Shown: positions 1-8,868, counted from the first letter of the stretch. The stretch is DNA of 64,000 nucleotides from an uncultured Lachnospiraceae bacterium (GCA_934364805.1 CAKRMH010000016.1:4572-68571); one strand, 5' to 3'. Numbers and translations are program-made. Notes: generated by a model not told the origin, from the sequence alone.

Positions 1-1276
1 CGATGAAACGGTAGCAACAAACCAGTTTGAAGATTATTCACGGGGAGATTTCGAACAGCTTTCAAGAGCAAATGGATTTGCAAATTACGAATCTGCCTGC
101 GGTAAGTTAAGCGATGACGCTTATGTAATGAGTGATGAGACAAGAAAAGCAGTAGAAGAAAATGTATTCGGCATCTACGATGGCACAAAGTATGACGATG
201 ACTCAGATGAGATGCCGCAGATGGAGCAGAATAACGGACTTCAGCTTGCGGATCTTACAGGAAAATCTTACGATGATGAAGACTGGGATAAACTGTTGGA
301 TCAGTTAAGCTTCGATGATATGTCAACACTCATTAACGTAGGTGGATGGCAGACCGCAGAGATCAAGTCTGTAGGAAAGGTTGCAACATCCGATTGTGAC
401 GGACCGGCAGGACTGAACAACTTTATCACAAAGACATATGGAACAGCTTATCCGTCAGAAGTCCTGATCGCTCAGACATGGAATAAAGAACTGGCCAATG
501 AAGTCGGAGATTCCATGGGACAGGAGTATGTAGACGCAGACAACTACGGATGGTATGGACCGGCAATGAATATCCACAGATCTGCATTTGCTGGACGTAA
601 CTTTGAGTACTATTCAGAGGATAGTGTATTATCTGGATATATGGCAGCAAACGAGATCAACGGAGCAGCAGTAAAAGGTGTATATCCTTACATCAAGCAC
701 TTTGCATTAAATGATCAGGAAACAAACCGTTGTTCCTTCCTTCTGACATTTGCATCCGAGCAGACGATCCGTGAAGGATATCTGAAAGCATTCGAGCTTG
801 CAGTCAAAGGATTTGAAGGAAATGCAATGGCAGCAATGTCCTCCTTCAACTGGATCGGTACGGTTCCAAGCTGTGCAAACAACGGACTTCTGAATAACGT
901 TCTCCGTGGAGAATGGGGATTTGTGGGCATGGTAGAGACTGATTACGACGGTTCTTACGGATATATGATCACAGATCATTGTATCAGAAACGGCAATGAC
1001 CTGATGCTTGGATTCAACAGTGCTGAGTCTAACAGGCTTACCGATGAGAGTGCAACAGCAGTACTGGCAATGAGACAGGCAAGCAAGAATATTCTCTACA
1101 CCGTAGCAAACAGCGGATACTATGCAGATGGTAACCCAGCCGCAGGAATGAGCAATATGACGAAACTTTTTGTAACAGTAGACGTGATTCTGGCAGCGCT
1201 CTTAATTGCAGCAGATGCGGTCGTGATCGTACGTTTCAGAAAGAAAAGAAAAAATATAGATAACGCAGCAGCGTAA
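1..1276 (+). CDS. Membrane-anchored glycoside hydrolase family 3 protein (3' part, start outside window)
   Basis: The frame is open from the first bases, so this is the C-terminal 424 residues or so of a longer protein; the ATG at 128 is internal. The fragment carries the catalytic (alpha/beta)8 domain of GH3 beta-glucosidases: a substrate-binding SDCDGPAGL, the GPAMNIHR...GRNFEYYSED block, KHFALNDQE, and VETDYDG with the expected nucleophile Asp near base 940. It ends in one hydrophobic segment (about 1160-1225) followed by RFRKKRKN, a C-terminal membrane anchor facing the cytoplasm. Because the usually N-terminal GH3 domain lies at the C-terminus after at least 75 residues of other sequence, the protein probably has the permuted domain order known from Ruminococcus albus-type enzymes. 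The substrate is likely a plant or host beta-glucoside, but cannot be told from sequence. Confidence 0.85.
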   Translation, partial: DETVATNQFEDYSRGDFEQLSRANGFANYESACGKLSDDAYVMSDETRKAVEENVFGIYDGTKYDDDSDEMPQMEQNNGLQLADLTGKSYDDEDWDKLLDQLSFDDMSTLINVGGWQTAEIKSVGKVATSDCDGPAGLNNFITKTYGTAYPSEVLIAQTWNKELANEVGDSMGQEYVDADNYGWYGPAMNIHRSAFAGRNFEYYSEDSVLSGYMAANEINGAAVKGVYPYIKHFALNDQETNRCSFLLTFASEQTIREGYLKAFELAVKGFEGNAMAAMSSFNWIGTVPSCANNGLLNNVLRGEWGFVGMVETDYDGSYGYMITDHCIRNGNDLMLGFNSAESNRLTDESATAVLAMRQASKNILYTVANSGYYADGNPAAGMSNMTKLFVTVDVILAALLIAADAVVIVRFRKKRKNIDNAAA

Positions 1277-1285
1277 TATATCAGT

Positions 1286-1330
1286 AAAGACAGGATTGGG
1301 CAGATAGAAACAGGTCAATCCTGTCTTTAT
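1286..1330 (+). terminator. Intrinsic terminator after the GH3 gene
   Basis: A perfect 13-bp stem (AAAGACAGGATTG at 1286-1298 pairing with 1316-1328) with a 17-nt loop begins 10 bases after the GH3 stop codon and runs into a T-rich tract. It separates the glycosidase from the two-component genes. Confidence 0.8.
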
Positions 1331-1467
1331 TACATACAATGGCAATTGTGCAGAATCAGCCAAATTACAGCATATGACTTGTGATAGCTTAAAAATTCCT
1401 TTATTATTATGAAAAGGGGAAATCACAGAGCATAGGATTCAGGAAAACATACAAGGAGAGGATTCCA

Positions 1468-2178
1468 ATGATTAAAATTGCGATTGTAGAAGACGAAGCA
1501 ATGTATGCAAAGCAGCTGGAAGAATTTTTGCATCAATACGAAGCAGAAAACCAGGAAGCATTCGATATCACAATCTATTCAGACGGGGATCAGATTGTAA
1601 ATAAATACAGATCCCAATTTGACATTATACTGATGGATGTTGAGATGAAATTCATGGATGGAATGTCTGCTGCAGAAGAAATTCGCAAGATGGACAGTGA
1701 GGTTGTGATCATCTTTATTACCAATATGGCACAATATGCGATCAGAGGCTATGCGGTGGATGCACTGGATTATGTGTTAAAGCCGGTATCCTATTTTGCA
1801 TTTTCACAGAGACTGAACCGTGCCATCGAACGTATGAAAAAGCGGGAGACAAAGGTCATTATGGTAGATATCAAGGGCGGAAAGGTCCGTATTAACATTG
1901 CCAATATTTATTATATTGAAAGCCAGGGACATACGTTGATCCTTCACACGATCCTTGGAGATTATGAGACAACCGGGAAAATGAAAGAAATGGACGAAAA
2001 GCTGTCGGAGATGAATTTCTGCAGAGGGAATAAAGGATATCTGATCAATCTGCAGCACGTAGACCGGATCCAGGACAGTTGTGCGATCGTAAAGGGGGAA
2101 GAACTGGTGCTCAGCCGCGCACGTAAGAAAGAATTCATGGAGGCTTTGACGAGATATTGGGGAGAGGTGATAAAATAA
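1468..2178 (+). CDS. LytTR-family response regulator (AgrA/LytR type)
   Basis: The 236-residue protein has an N-terminal receiver domain (residues 1-120, acidic pocket in IVEDE, phosphoacceptor Asp57 in LMDVEM, Lys in DYVLKPVSYF) and a C-terminal LytTR DNA-binding domain (about 135-235, with YYIESQGH and FCRGNKGYLINLQHV). It is translated from a GGAGAGG site and abuts the kinase gene with no gap, so the two form a two-component system. LytTR regulators bind paired direct repeats and usually control secreted factors or cell-surface functions. No AgrB/AgrD-like peptide gene is visible nearby, so the signal is unknown. Confidence 0.9.
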   Translation: MIKIAIVEDEAMYAKQLEEFLHQYEAENQEAFDITIYSDGDQIVNKYRSQFDIILMDVEMKFMDGMSAAEEIRKMDSEVVIIFITNMAQYAIRGYAVDALDYVLKPVSYFAFSQRLNRAIERMKKRETKVIMVDIKGGKVRINIANIYYIESQGHTLILHTILGDYETTGKMKEMDEKLSEMNFCRGNKGYLINLQHVDRIQDSCAIVKGEELVLSRARKKEFMEALTRYWGEVIK

Positions 2179-3501
2179 ATGATGGATGATCTTATGCCGG
2201 ATATTCCAAGGCTATACTCAGCAATTGCAGAGTGGATGGCATGTATGGTAGTGATCCTGCCTTTTCCAAAAAGATTTTCAAAAGTAAAGACAGGTATCAT
2301 CATGGCAGTAATGCTTATTGCGCAGAGTGGGTTCATGGTTGTGACGGAAAATGTCAGCCTGTTTTTCTGGCTTCCGTGCATGATCGGAGCGGTATTTCTT
2401 ATGCTGTTTTTCATTTATGTATCCTGTTCCATCAGACTAACAGATGCCGTCTATGGCGTGTTGATCGCATTTGTCGCAGCAGAGTTCATGGCATCGATCG
2501 AATGGCAGATTGCCTGCTATTTTGGGATCGTGCAATCCGGAGTATGGTGGATAGAATGGTTAGTCCTTATTGTGGGATACGGACTGATCAGTGTGATCCT
2601 GTTCAAACTCCTGCACGTACATTTGCCGGAAAGTGGACAGATGGACATAGGCTGGAAGGAATGTTTGTCTGCATTTTTGATTGCAATATCCGTGTTTGCT
2701 GTGAGCAACATCAGTTATCTTACGATCAATACACCATTTTCCGGAAGGTATTCATTTGAGATAGCGAATATCCGCACGATCGTAAATCTGGCCGGAATTG
2801 CGATCCTGTATGCGCATTTTATGCAGTGCTGTGAGATGTGGACAAGGAAGGAACTTGAGGCAGTTCAGAATGTACTTCAGAATCAGTACGCACAGTATAT
2901 GCAGTCAAAGGAAAGCATTGAACTGATCAATTATAAATATCACGATCTGAAGCACCAGATCGCAGTGCTCAGAAGCGAGGAAGACCCCGGGAAGCGGGAA
3001 GCGTTTTTAGATCAGATGGAGGCGGAGATTCGTCAGTATGAGGCGCAGAATAAGACCGGCAACAAGGTTCTCGATACTGTGCTGACAAGCAAAAGTCTGT
3101 ACTGCAATAAGAATGGGATTACATTCACCTGTGTGGCAGATGGAACACTGTTAGATTTTATGGATGTTATGGATATCTGCAGTATTTTTGGAAATGCACT
3201 TGATAATGCGATCGAATGCGAGATGAAGATAGCGGACAGGGAGAAGAGACTGATCCATGTTACGGTGTCCAGACAGAAGGCTTTCCTGATCCTTAAGTTC
3301 GAGAATTATTGCGAAGAAAAATTACAGTATCAGGATGGAAATATTGCGACGACAAAGAAGGATAAAAAGTATCATGGATACGGAATGAAAAGTATACGTT
3401 ATACCGTGAATAAATACGGCGGAGCAGTCGTGATCGACACAAAAGAGAACTGGTTTGATCTGAAGATCCTGATTCCGATCAAAGACGAACAGGAGAGTTA
3501 G
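2179..3501 (+). CDS. GHKL-domain sensor histidine kinase (AgrC-like)
   Basis: This 440-residue membrane sensor has about six hydrophobic helices in residues 10-215, then a coiled linker, the phosphoacceptor motif NYKYHDLKHQ (His255) and a HATPase_c_5/GHKL ATP-binding domain with N-box NALDNAIEC and a G-box around KYHGYGMKSIRYTVNKYGG. The arrangement matches the AgrC/CitA-like family that phosphorylates LytTR regulators. The start is the ATG directly after the regulator stop codon, with GGAGAGGTGAT inside the end of the upstream gene, which suggests translational coupling. The ligand cannot be inferred. Confidence 0.88.
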   Translation: MMDDLMPDIPRLYSAIAEWMACMVVILPFPKRFSKVKTGIIMAVMLIAQSGFMVVTENVSLFFWLPCMIGAVFLMLFFIYVSCSIRLTDAVYGVLIAFVAAEFMASIEWQIACYFGIVQSGVWWIEWLVLIVGYGLISVILFKLLHVHLPESGQMDIGWKECLSAFLIAISVFAVSNISYLTINTPFSGRYSFEIANIRTIVNLAGIAILYAHFMQCCEMWTRKELEAVQNVLQNQYAQYMQSKESIELINYKYHDLKHQIAVLRSEEDPGKREAFLDQMEAEIRQYEAQNKTGNKVLDTVLTSKSLYCNKNGITFTCVADGTLLDFMDVMDICSIFGNALDNAIECEMKIADREKRLIHVTVSRQKAFLILKFENYCEEKLQYQDGNIATTKKDKKYHGYGMKSIRYTVNKYGGAVVIDTKENWFDLKILIPIKDEQES

Positions 3502-3661
3502 GAGTACGAAGCGTCTTTGAAGGAATTAGAAAACAGTCTGCAGTTTATGCAGAAAAAGTGCAGGTTATGTAAGTGCCACGGATGGGCGAGTGTTCTATGT
3601 TAAGATATAGATACGAAGTCCGGGGAGGATAATAAAATCTTAGAAGAATGGAGAAGGTAGA

Positions 3662-4222
3662 ATGAATCAATCAAATAACATATGGAATCGTTTTGCACAG
3701 AAACACCCAAGCGCTTCAAAATGGATACGAGAAGGCGGATTGTTTGTGATCGTCAGTAATCTGATCACCGTACTTAAATATGTGATGCTGCTTTTTTTAC
3801 CGCTGGCATTCGCAGGGCTTCCAAACATTGATTTCGGTTTTCCGGGGGTCGACATCACATTGTTTGGGGAGACATTTAAATGGAACATTATCGGATATGA
3901 TGCGGCACATGGCGGACTGCCATATTTCTGTGCATACATGATCGCAATGCTCGTAGGTGAGTGTATCAACTTCCCGATCCAGAGAAGTTTTGTGTTCCGC
4001 AGCAAAGGAAAGATCTGGTATCAGGCATTCTGGTATCTGATCGCATTCTGCATTGTCACATGCATTGTAAACTCAATCAATTGTATCTGGGTTGCTGTAG
4101 CAGGAATGTTCGTACCTGGATGGCTTTATAATATCGGAACAACTGTGCTGAACGGAGGAGTATCTATGGTGGTATTCTTTTTCGTGAATAAGATTATTTT
4201 CCCGGAGGGAGAAGCAAAATAG
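3662..4222 (+). CDS. GtrA-like polytopic membrane protein
   Basis: The protein has 186 residues with four predicted membrane helices. The block NFPIQRSFVFRSK at the end of the second helix is the characteristic GtrA motif (N-x-x-x-x-R-x-x-V-F). GtrA proteins are thought to help flip undecaprenyl-linked sugars used for wall or surface polysaccharides. This one has a long insert between helices 1 and 2 containing a GFPGVDITLFG segment, so it is a divergent member. It is preceded by about 160 bases without a recognisable gene and ends at a strong terminator. Confidence 0.7.
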   Translation: MNQSNNIWNRFAQKHPSASKWIREGGLFVIVSNLITVLKYVMLLFLPLAFAGLPNIDFGFPGVDITLFGETFKWNIIGYDAAHGGLPYFCAYMIAMLVGECINFPIQRSFVFRSKGKIWYQAFWYLIAFCIVTCIVNSINCIWVAVAGMFVPGWLYNIGTTVLNGGVSMVVFFFVNKIIFPEGEAK

Positions 4223-4227
4223 GATAA

Positions 4228-4267
4228 CAAAAAGCTCTCGGTGCAATGCACTGGGAGCTTTTTTGTT
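4228..4267. terminator. Bidirectional terminator between convergent genes
   Basis: A long stem (AAAAGCTCTCGGTGC pairing with GCACTGGGAGCTTTT around an AAT loop) has an A-run on one side and a T-run on the other. It lies between the GtrA-like gene (+) and the TlpA-like gene (-), and can stop transcription from both directions. Confidence 0.85.
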
Positions 4268-4273
4268 TCTAAT

Positions 4274-5170
4274 CTACTTATTAGCGCTGTCTGCATCGAT
4301 GACTGACTGGATCTGCTTCATCAGTGCATCATAGTTGTCCTGATTATCGATGCCACCGAGCATCGGATCACCTACGATATTGCCATTTCTGTCAACGAGT
4401 ATCGTTGTAGGAAATGCCATGATTTCTGAGGCATATTTACCTGCTGCAGAAGAAGAGTCAATGGAGAGATTGCGGTATTTGGCTCCCTGGCTCTCGAGGA
4501 TGGAGGCAGCTTCTTTGATCGCAGTCTCGTTTCCATCAAAGGTTTCCGTGTTGATGCCGACGACTTCTCCGCCCATTGACCGGATCGCATCGTTTAATTC
4601 GTTAAGTTTGGATAATTCAGCGACACAAGGCTTGCAGCCGGTGAACCAGAAATTGACAACGGTTACCGCATTATTGGAAAACAGGCTGTCATCCACCTTA
4701 TTGCCGTCAAAATCCTCACCAGAAAAATCCTTGAATACAGAGGTGGAGCTGGAACTGTCTGTCTGGCTGTTGTTGTCCGGTGATGCGTTTTCAAGCTCTG
4801 CAATCTGTTCTTCGATTTTTCGTATGGTTTCAATATCATCCGTGAGTGTTTTCAGTTCATCCTCTGTAAAAGAAGTCTTGTTTGATTCTACGGTATCCGC
4901 AAGATAATCTGCATAATTTCCATTTGGATCGGCAGCACTTTTATTCATCATGCCAAACACCTTATTCCATACATCAGCATGATCAGCAAAAATCTGGTTT
5001 TCCTGCTGATATAGATCATCAAGGCTGGAGTCTGAGCTGTCAGCGGCATTCGTGCCGGCCTCCGTCTGTGTAGTTTTGGAATCGTCGGCAGCAGCCTGTT
5101 TTCCGCCGCATGCGGTAAGTGATAATGCTGCGCAGAGTGTAAGAATAGAAATAAGTGATAATTTTTTCAT
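4274..5170 (-). CDS. TlpA-like thioredoxin-fold lipoprotein
   Basis: A lipoprotein signal ends in SLTACGG (lipidated Cys21), followed by a Ser/Asp-rich linker, a helical region (about 45-125) and a redoxin/TlpA domain (about 145-295). The catalytic motif is WFTGCKPC (Cys178 and Cys181), with the cis-proline region at MAFPTTILVDRNG. It would act outside the membrane as a disulfide reductase or oxidant-detoxifying thiol protein. It is last in an operon behind the Fe-S membrane protein and the CXXC miniprotein, which suggests those proteins pass electrons to its disulfide. The 298-residue length is above a minimal TlpA because of the helical insert. Confidence 0.88.
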   Translation of the reverse strand: MKKLSLISILTLCAALSLTACGGKQAAADDSKTTQTEAGTNAADSSDSSLDDLYQQENQIFADHADVWNKVFGMMNKSAADPNGNYADYLADTVESNKTSFTEDELKTLTDDIETIRKIEEQIAELENASPDNNSQTDSSSSTSVFKDFSGEDFDGNKVDDSLFSNNAVTVVNFWFTGCKPCVAELSKLNELNDAIRSMGGEVVGINTETFDGNETAIKEAASILESQGAKYRNLSIDSSSAAGKYASEIMAFPTTILVDRNGNIVGDPMLGGIDNQDNYDALMKQIQSVIDADSANK

Positions 5171-5211
5171 GAGTTTTGTCTCCTTAATATAAAAGTAATC
5201 AGGTTAAATAG

Positions 5212-6108
5212 TTACCGGTTGTCCTTATTTTGACGTGGTCTGCCCATAAACTGATAGTGCACGGCATCTTTAGGACAGGCCTTTATACAGGCACCGCAGC
5301 GTATGCATTCAGGGTGATCCGGGGTCTGGCATACATCTACATCCATCTTACATGCCTTTGCGCATTGACCACATCCGACGCATTTGCTGCTGTCAACGGA
5401 AATCTTGAGCAGGCTGACCTTATTAAATAATGAGTAGATCGCCCCAAGAGGACAGATCCATTTACAGAAAGGTCTGTAAAATAAGATGCTTAGAACGACC
5501 ACGGAAATTAAAATAATACATTTAAAGGAAAAAAGTTTTCCAAGCGCCGAGCGGATAGCTGCATTTCCAATAGAAAGCGGTATAGCACCCTCCAGAACAC
5601 CCTGTGGACAGATATATTTACAGAAGAACGGGTCTCCCATTCCGATGGAGTTCGTTACAAGCATCGGCAGAAGTATAACGAAAACAATAAGAATGATATA
5701 TTTCAGGTATCTGAGCGGTTTCAGTCTGGCCGTGGAAAATTTCTTTCCGGGGATTTTGTGGAGTAAATCCTGAAACCATCCGAATGGGCACAAAAACCCA
5801 CATATAAATCTGCCAAGAGTCACACCGAGTAGAATAAAAAACCCGGTTATGTAGTATGAAAACTTAAACCTGGATGATCCGACAACGGCCTGAAAAGCGC
5901 CGATTGGACATGCTCCTGTCGCAGCAGGGCAGGAATAGCAGTTTAGTCCAGGCACACATACGGTTTTCGCATTGCCCTGATATATCTTACCTTTCCACAA
6001 ATTGGGAATATGAATATTGGTCAGCAGTGTTGCCGCAGCCTGTATCCACCCACGTAATCCCACAGTTCTTTTTGATCGTGATTTCTTTTTCTTATCCAAT
6101 TCCGACAC
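5212..6108 (-). CDS. NapH/MauN-like polyferredoxin membrane protein
   Basis: This membrane Fe-S protein has several helices, three C-x3-C-P motifs (CGFLCP about 103, CKYICP about 163, CKWICP about 215), an N-terminal Cys cluster (about 51-67) and two C-terminal 4Fe-4S motifs (CVGCGQCAKAC at 243-253 and CIRCGACIKACP at 268-279). The family passes electrons across or along the membrane (NapH, NosR, CcoG relatives). With the TlpA-like protein it likely supplies reducing equivalents to extracellular thiols. The annotated GTG start has a Shine-Dalgarno site only one base away; a TTG eight codons... downstream near 6098 is better spaced and may be the real start. It overlaps the upstream miniprotein by 17 bases. 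Confidence 0.85.
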   Translation of the reverse strand: MSELDKKKKSRSKRTVGLRGWIQAAATLLTNIHIPNLWKGKIYQGNAKTVCVPGLNCYSCPAATGACPIGAFQAVVGSSRFKFSYYITGFFILLGVTLGRFICGFLCPFGWFQDLLHKIPGKKFSTARLKPLRYLKYIILIVFVILLPMLVTNSIGMGDPFFCKYICPQGVLEGAIPLSIGNAAIRSALGKLFSFKCIILISVVVLSILFYRPFCKWICPLGAIYSLFNKVSLLKISVDSSKCVGCGQCAKACKMDVDVCQTPDHPECIRCGACIKACPKDAVHYQFMGRPRQNKDNR

Positions 6109-6235
6109 ACTCCAGACATAATTTTACTGCTTTCGCAAGCACAGTAGCTGCTTCACCTCTGACCGCACCATAGATTATCATGGTTATACCAAGGGTAAGC
6201 AGAACAATTTGACATGTTTTTTGGTATTTCACCAT
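6092..6235 (-). CDS. CD1871A-family CXXC-motif miniprotein
   Basis: A 47-residue protein starting at the ATG at 6235, behind a GGAGC ribosome binding site; the longer upstream reading is rejected for lack of one. It consists of one transmembrane helix (QIVLLTLGITMIIYGAVRG) and a C-terminal tail ending in CLECVGIG, the CXXC signature of the CD1871A family of Clostridia. It overlaps the Fe-S protein gene, so the three genes are one operon. Its role is not established; the conserved pair of cysteines beside a polyferredoxin and a TlpA protein suggests a small redox relay or a metal-binding subunit. Confidence 0.8.
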   Translation of the reverse strand: MVKYQKTCQIVLLTLGITMIIYGAVRGEAATVLAKAVKLCLECVGIG

Positions 6236-6261
6236 ATTGTTGCTCCTTTTTTGTTGTATTA

Positions 6262-6290
6262 TTGACCAGCTGACTTTGGTATTATACAAT
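6262..6290 (+). promoter_or_regulatory. Likely promoter of the OmpR-type two-component operon
   Basis: TTGACC (6262-6267) and TACAAT (6285-6290) are separated by 17 bases and lie about 40 bases before the TTG start of the regulator, in the short divergent gap with the redox operon. Confidence 0.5.
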
Positions 6291-6329
6291 ACACGATGTA
6301 AAATTATTGTTAAGAAGCAGGGGGAAATT

Positions 6330-7010
6330 TTGAGATTATTAATTGTTGAGGATGAGAAGCAGATCTGTGATATGGTTGCAAAAAGTCTGTATGCTGCAGG
6401 ATATGAGGTGGATACCTGTTATGATGGGGAAGAAGCGCTTGAATGCATATTGGCAGAGAATTATGATCTGATCGTTCTGGATCTGAACCTGCCTGGCATG
6501 GATGGGATGGAGATCCTTAAGGAACTTAGGCAGTACAATGATGAGACAAAGGTTCTGATATTATCTGCAAGAGGTCAGATCGCAGATAAAGTGGAAGGAC
6601 TGGATGCAGGAGCGAATGATTACATGGAAAAACCATTTCATCTGCAGGAGCTGGAGGCTCGCATCAGAAGTCTGACAAGAAGGAAATTTGTGCAGAAGGA
6701 TGTATGTCTGGAATGTGGAGAAATAAAATTTGATACGATTAAACGTGAGGCATATGCAAATGGAGCACCTGTTCCACTGACAAGAAAAGAAAATGGTATC
6801 CTGGAATATTTACTTATCAATCTGGGAAGACCCATAAGCCAGGAGGAATTGATCGAACATGTGTGGGATGCTTCGGCAGACAGCTTTAGCGGGTCGATCA
6901 GGGTACATATGTCGTCGCTTAGAAAAAAGCTTAAGGCACAGCTGGGCTATGATCCCATTTTGAACAAGGTGGGAGAGGGCTATAAAATAAGAGAGGAGTC
7001 GGATGGATGA
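6330..7010 (+). CDS. OmpR-family response regulator
   Basis: The receiver domain begins MRLLIVEDE, with phosphoacceptor Asp51 (VLDLNLPGMDG) and Lys101 (DYMEKPF); a winged-helix Trans_reg_C domain follows (about 128-225, GSIRVHMSSLRKKL). The start is taken as TTG at 6330 because AGGGGGA lies just upstream and the receiver fold begins there; a 31-residue N-terminal extension in the same frame lacks a ribosome binding site. Length 226 residues, normal for the family. The gene overlaps the kinase by four bases and is divergent from the Fe-S/TlpA operon, which it may control. Confidence 0.92.
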   Translation: MRLLIVEDEKQICDMVAKSLYAAGYEVDTCYDGEEALECILAENYDLIVLDLNLPGMDGMEILKELRQYNDETKVLILSARGQIADKVEGLDAGANDYMEKPFHLQELEARIRSLTRRKFVQKDVCLECGEIKFDTIKREAYANGAPVPLTRKENGILEYLLINLGRPISQEELIEHVWDASADSFSGSIRVHMSSLRKKLKAQLGYDPILNKVGEGYKIREESDG

Positions 7011-8167
7011 GAAGAATGTCGCTTCAGTGGAGGCTTACATGTATCACAACATTGTGTATTGCCATTATATGTGGATGCCTGACCATGTTTGTCTATAAAA
7101 ACGGTGTGTATTATATTGATTCCCTGCAGGATGCTGTAGAGTCTCAGGGAGACGATAATGAGAATGGATCTGATGAAATATATATCAGTATCCCGGATGA
7201 TCAGTGGGAGGAGTTTACGAATGAGTTTTCAGTCCAGGTGTACAATAATAAGGCTGACTACAAACGAAACAGTCTGATCATTTCTGCTTTACTGGCTCTT
7301 TTCGGAGGAGTTGCGGCTTATTTTATAAGTGGGCATGCACTCAGACCGATCAGGGAGTTTTCCGATAAAATTGAAGAGGTACAGGCTCAAAACCTGGCGG
7401 ATTCACGAATCGAGGAAAATCATGTGAAAGAATTGAACCAGCTTAGCATTTCATATAATAAGATGCTTGAACGTCTGTCGGGAGCATTTGAGATACAGAG
7501 ACAGTTTACGGCAAATGCAGCACATGAACTCCGCACACCGTTAGCATTAATGCAGGTGCAGCTTGATTTATACAATTCTTCCGGACATCCTGGGAATGAT
7601 GCTGATACCTTACAGACAATAAAAATGGTTACGGAACAGAATGACAAACTAAACAGGATGGTAAAGACACTTCTTGACATGAGTGAGCTCCAGACGGTAG
7701 GAAGAGATGACAAAATTATAATGGATGCCATTGTGGAAGAAGTTTTGGCAGATCTGGAGCCGCTTGCGCAGGAAAAGAAGATAAAGCTGATTGGAAAATG
7801 CGATGCTGTAACTATGACAGGAAGTGATATCCTGATTTACAGGCTGGTATACAATCTGGTTGAAAATGCCATCAAATATAATCATCCAGGCGGACTCGTT
7901 ACAGTAACCGCATACCAGAAAGAAAAGCACCTTTACCTGTCGGTGGAGGATACGGGAAGTGGAATTCCGCAGGAGCTTAGGGAGAGGGTGTTTGAGCCGT
8001 TCTTTCGTGTGGATAAATCCAGAAGCCGTGAGCTTGGCGGTGTAGGGCTTGGACTTGCGTTTGTCCGTGAAATTGTAGGAGTGCATGAGGGCAGTATTAC
8101 CGTTCAATCAAACCCGGCTGGCGGAACGATTTTTGAGGTGATTTTCCCGCAGCATTCCGTTTTATAA
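7007..8167 (+). CDS. Membrane sensor histidine kinase (HAMP-HisKA-HATPase)
   Basis: Two transmembrane helices (about 8-29 and 89-107) flank a short, very acidic extracellular loop (about 30-88). A HAMP linker, a HisKA domain with AAHELRTPLALM (His173) and a HATPase domain with N-box NLVENAIKYN and G-boxes DTGSGIP and GVGLGLAFV follow. It is the partner of the preceding regulator through an ATGA overlap. The small acidic sensor loop has no recognisable domain. The divergent redox operon suggests sensing of redox or metal stress, but this is an inference. Confidence 0.92.
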   Translation: MRRMSLQWRLTCITTLCIAIICGCLTMFVYKNGVYYIDSLQDAVESQGDDNENGSDEIYISIPDDQWEEFTNEFSVQVYNNKADYKRNSLIISALLALFGGVAAYFISGHALRPIREFSDKIEEVQAQNLADSRIEENHVKELNQLSISYNKMLERLSGAFEIQRQFTANAAHELRTPLALMQVQLDLYNSSGHPGNDADTLQTIKMVTEQNDKLNRMVKTLLDMSELQTVGRDDKIIMDAIVEEVLADLEPLAQEKKIKLIGKCDAVTMTGSDILIYRLVYNLVENAIKYNHPGGLVTVTAYQKEKHLYLSVEDTGSGIPQELRERVFEPFFRVDKSRSRELGGVGLGLAFVREIVGVHEGSITVQSNPAGGTIFEVIFPQHSVL

Positions 8168-8229
8168 ATGACATCACAGAGTAAAAGTATTCATTTTCAT
8201 GTTTGCAAAAGAAGAAGGAGGCCGCCCTT

Positions 8230-8868
8230 ATGAAACATAAACTGAATCCTGGTTTATCCTCCAGTGACTGGAAAGAATTTTGTGGCCGTTTTCACTTTTC
8301 GGCGGATGAGATGCCGGGCATTCGGGCAATTTATACGGCGCTTTTTCCACTGATAGAAGCCTATGCGTATTATTCCCTGGATCAGGATCTGGATGAAGTC
8401 GGCCTTGCGCATTATGCCTATGGCTTTGTGACGCTTGGGAATGGGACGGACGAACTGGCAGAGTTATATCTGGATCATGAACAGATTCAGGAGGCCTATA
8501 TTGTGGACTGCATCAGCCTTATGCTCCTGTCGAAGGCATACGAAGAGTTTGCGCAGGTGGTAGAAGCGCAAAGTGGTTTATATCTGAAAGAATTATCTTT
8601 TCTGGGGGATACCTATTCACTTGAGCTGCTTCCACAGATTTATGAGCGTCTTGCACCGGATGCGATCCAGCTTACTGGGGGTCAGATGCTCCGCCCTCTG
8701 AAAACAGCAGCAATGATCCTGCATCTGGATACAAAAATACATGCAGATCTCAGACAATTATGTAATACATGCGAAAACTGCAGAAATTTTTCCTGCCCAT
8801 CCAGAAAGTCCCCAGCTCGGTCTCTGCCACACACCTATGGTGCTATGCAGATATTTCATATTAAATAA
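8230..8868 (+). CDS. Possible methionine synthase (MetH) activation-domain-like protein
   Basis: The start is the ATG at 8230 behind a clear AGGAGG; an earlier in-frame start has none. The 212-residue product has no signal peptide. Its second half resembles the stand-alone vitamin B12-dependent methionine synthase activation proteins of Clostridia: a segment FLGDTYSLELLPQIYERL, a region TGGQMLRPLKTAAMI at the position where those proteins have a conserved P-x-K-S, and a C-terminal Cys cluster CNTCENCRNFSCPSR. These family resemblances are from memory and moderate. The gene follows the two-component operon closely. Alternative: an unrelated cysteine-cluster protein. Confidence 0.4.
   Translation: MKHKLNPGLSSSDWKEFCGRFHFSADEMPGIRAIYTALFPLIEAYAYYSLDQDLDEVGLAHYAYGFVTLGNGTDELAELYLDHEQIQEAYIVDCISLMLLSKAYEEFAQVVEAQSGLYLKELSFLGDTYSLELLPQIYERLAPDAIQLTGGQMLRPLKTAAMILHLDTKIHADLRQLCNTCENCRNFSCPSRKSPARSLPHTYGAMQIFHIK

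Noticed and set aside
128..1276. ATG 128 as start of the glycosidase gene
   Set aside because: The frame continues upstream to the window edge with GH3-like sequence and there is no good ribosome binding site at 128.
1468..3501. Complete agr quorum-sensing locus
   Set aside because: The regulator and kinase are AgrA/AgrC-like, but no AgrB-type protease or AgrD-type propeptide could be found around them.
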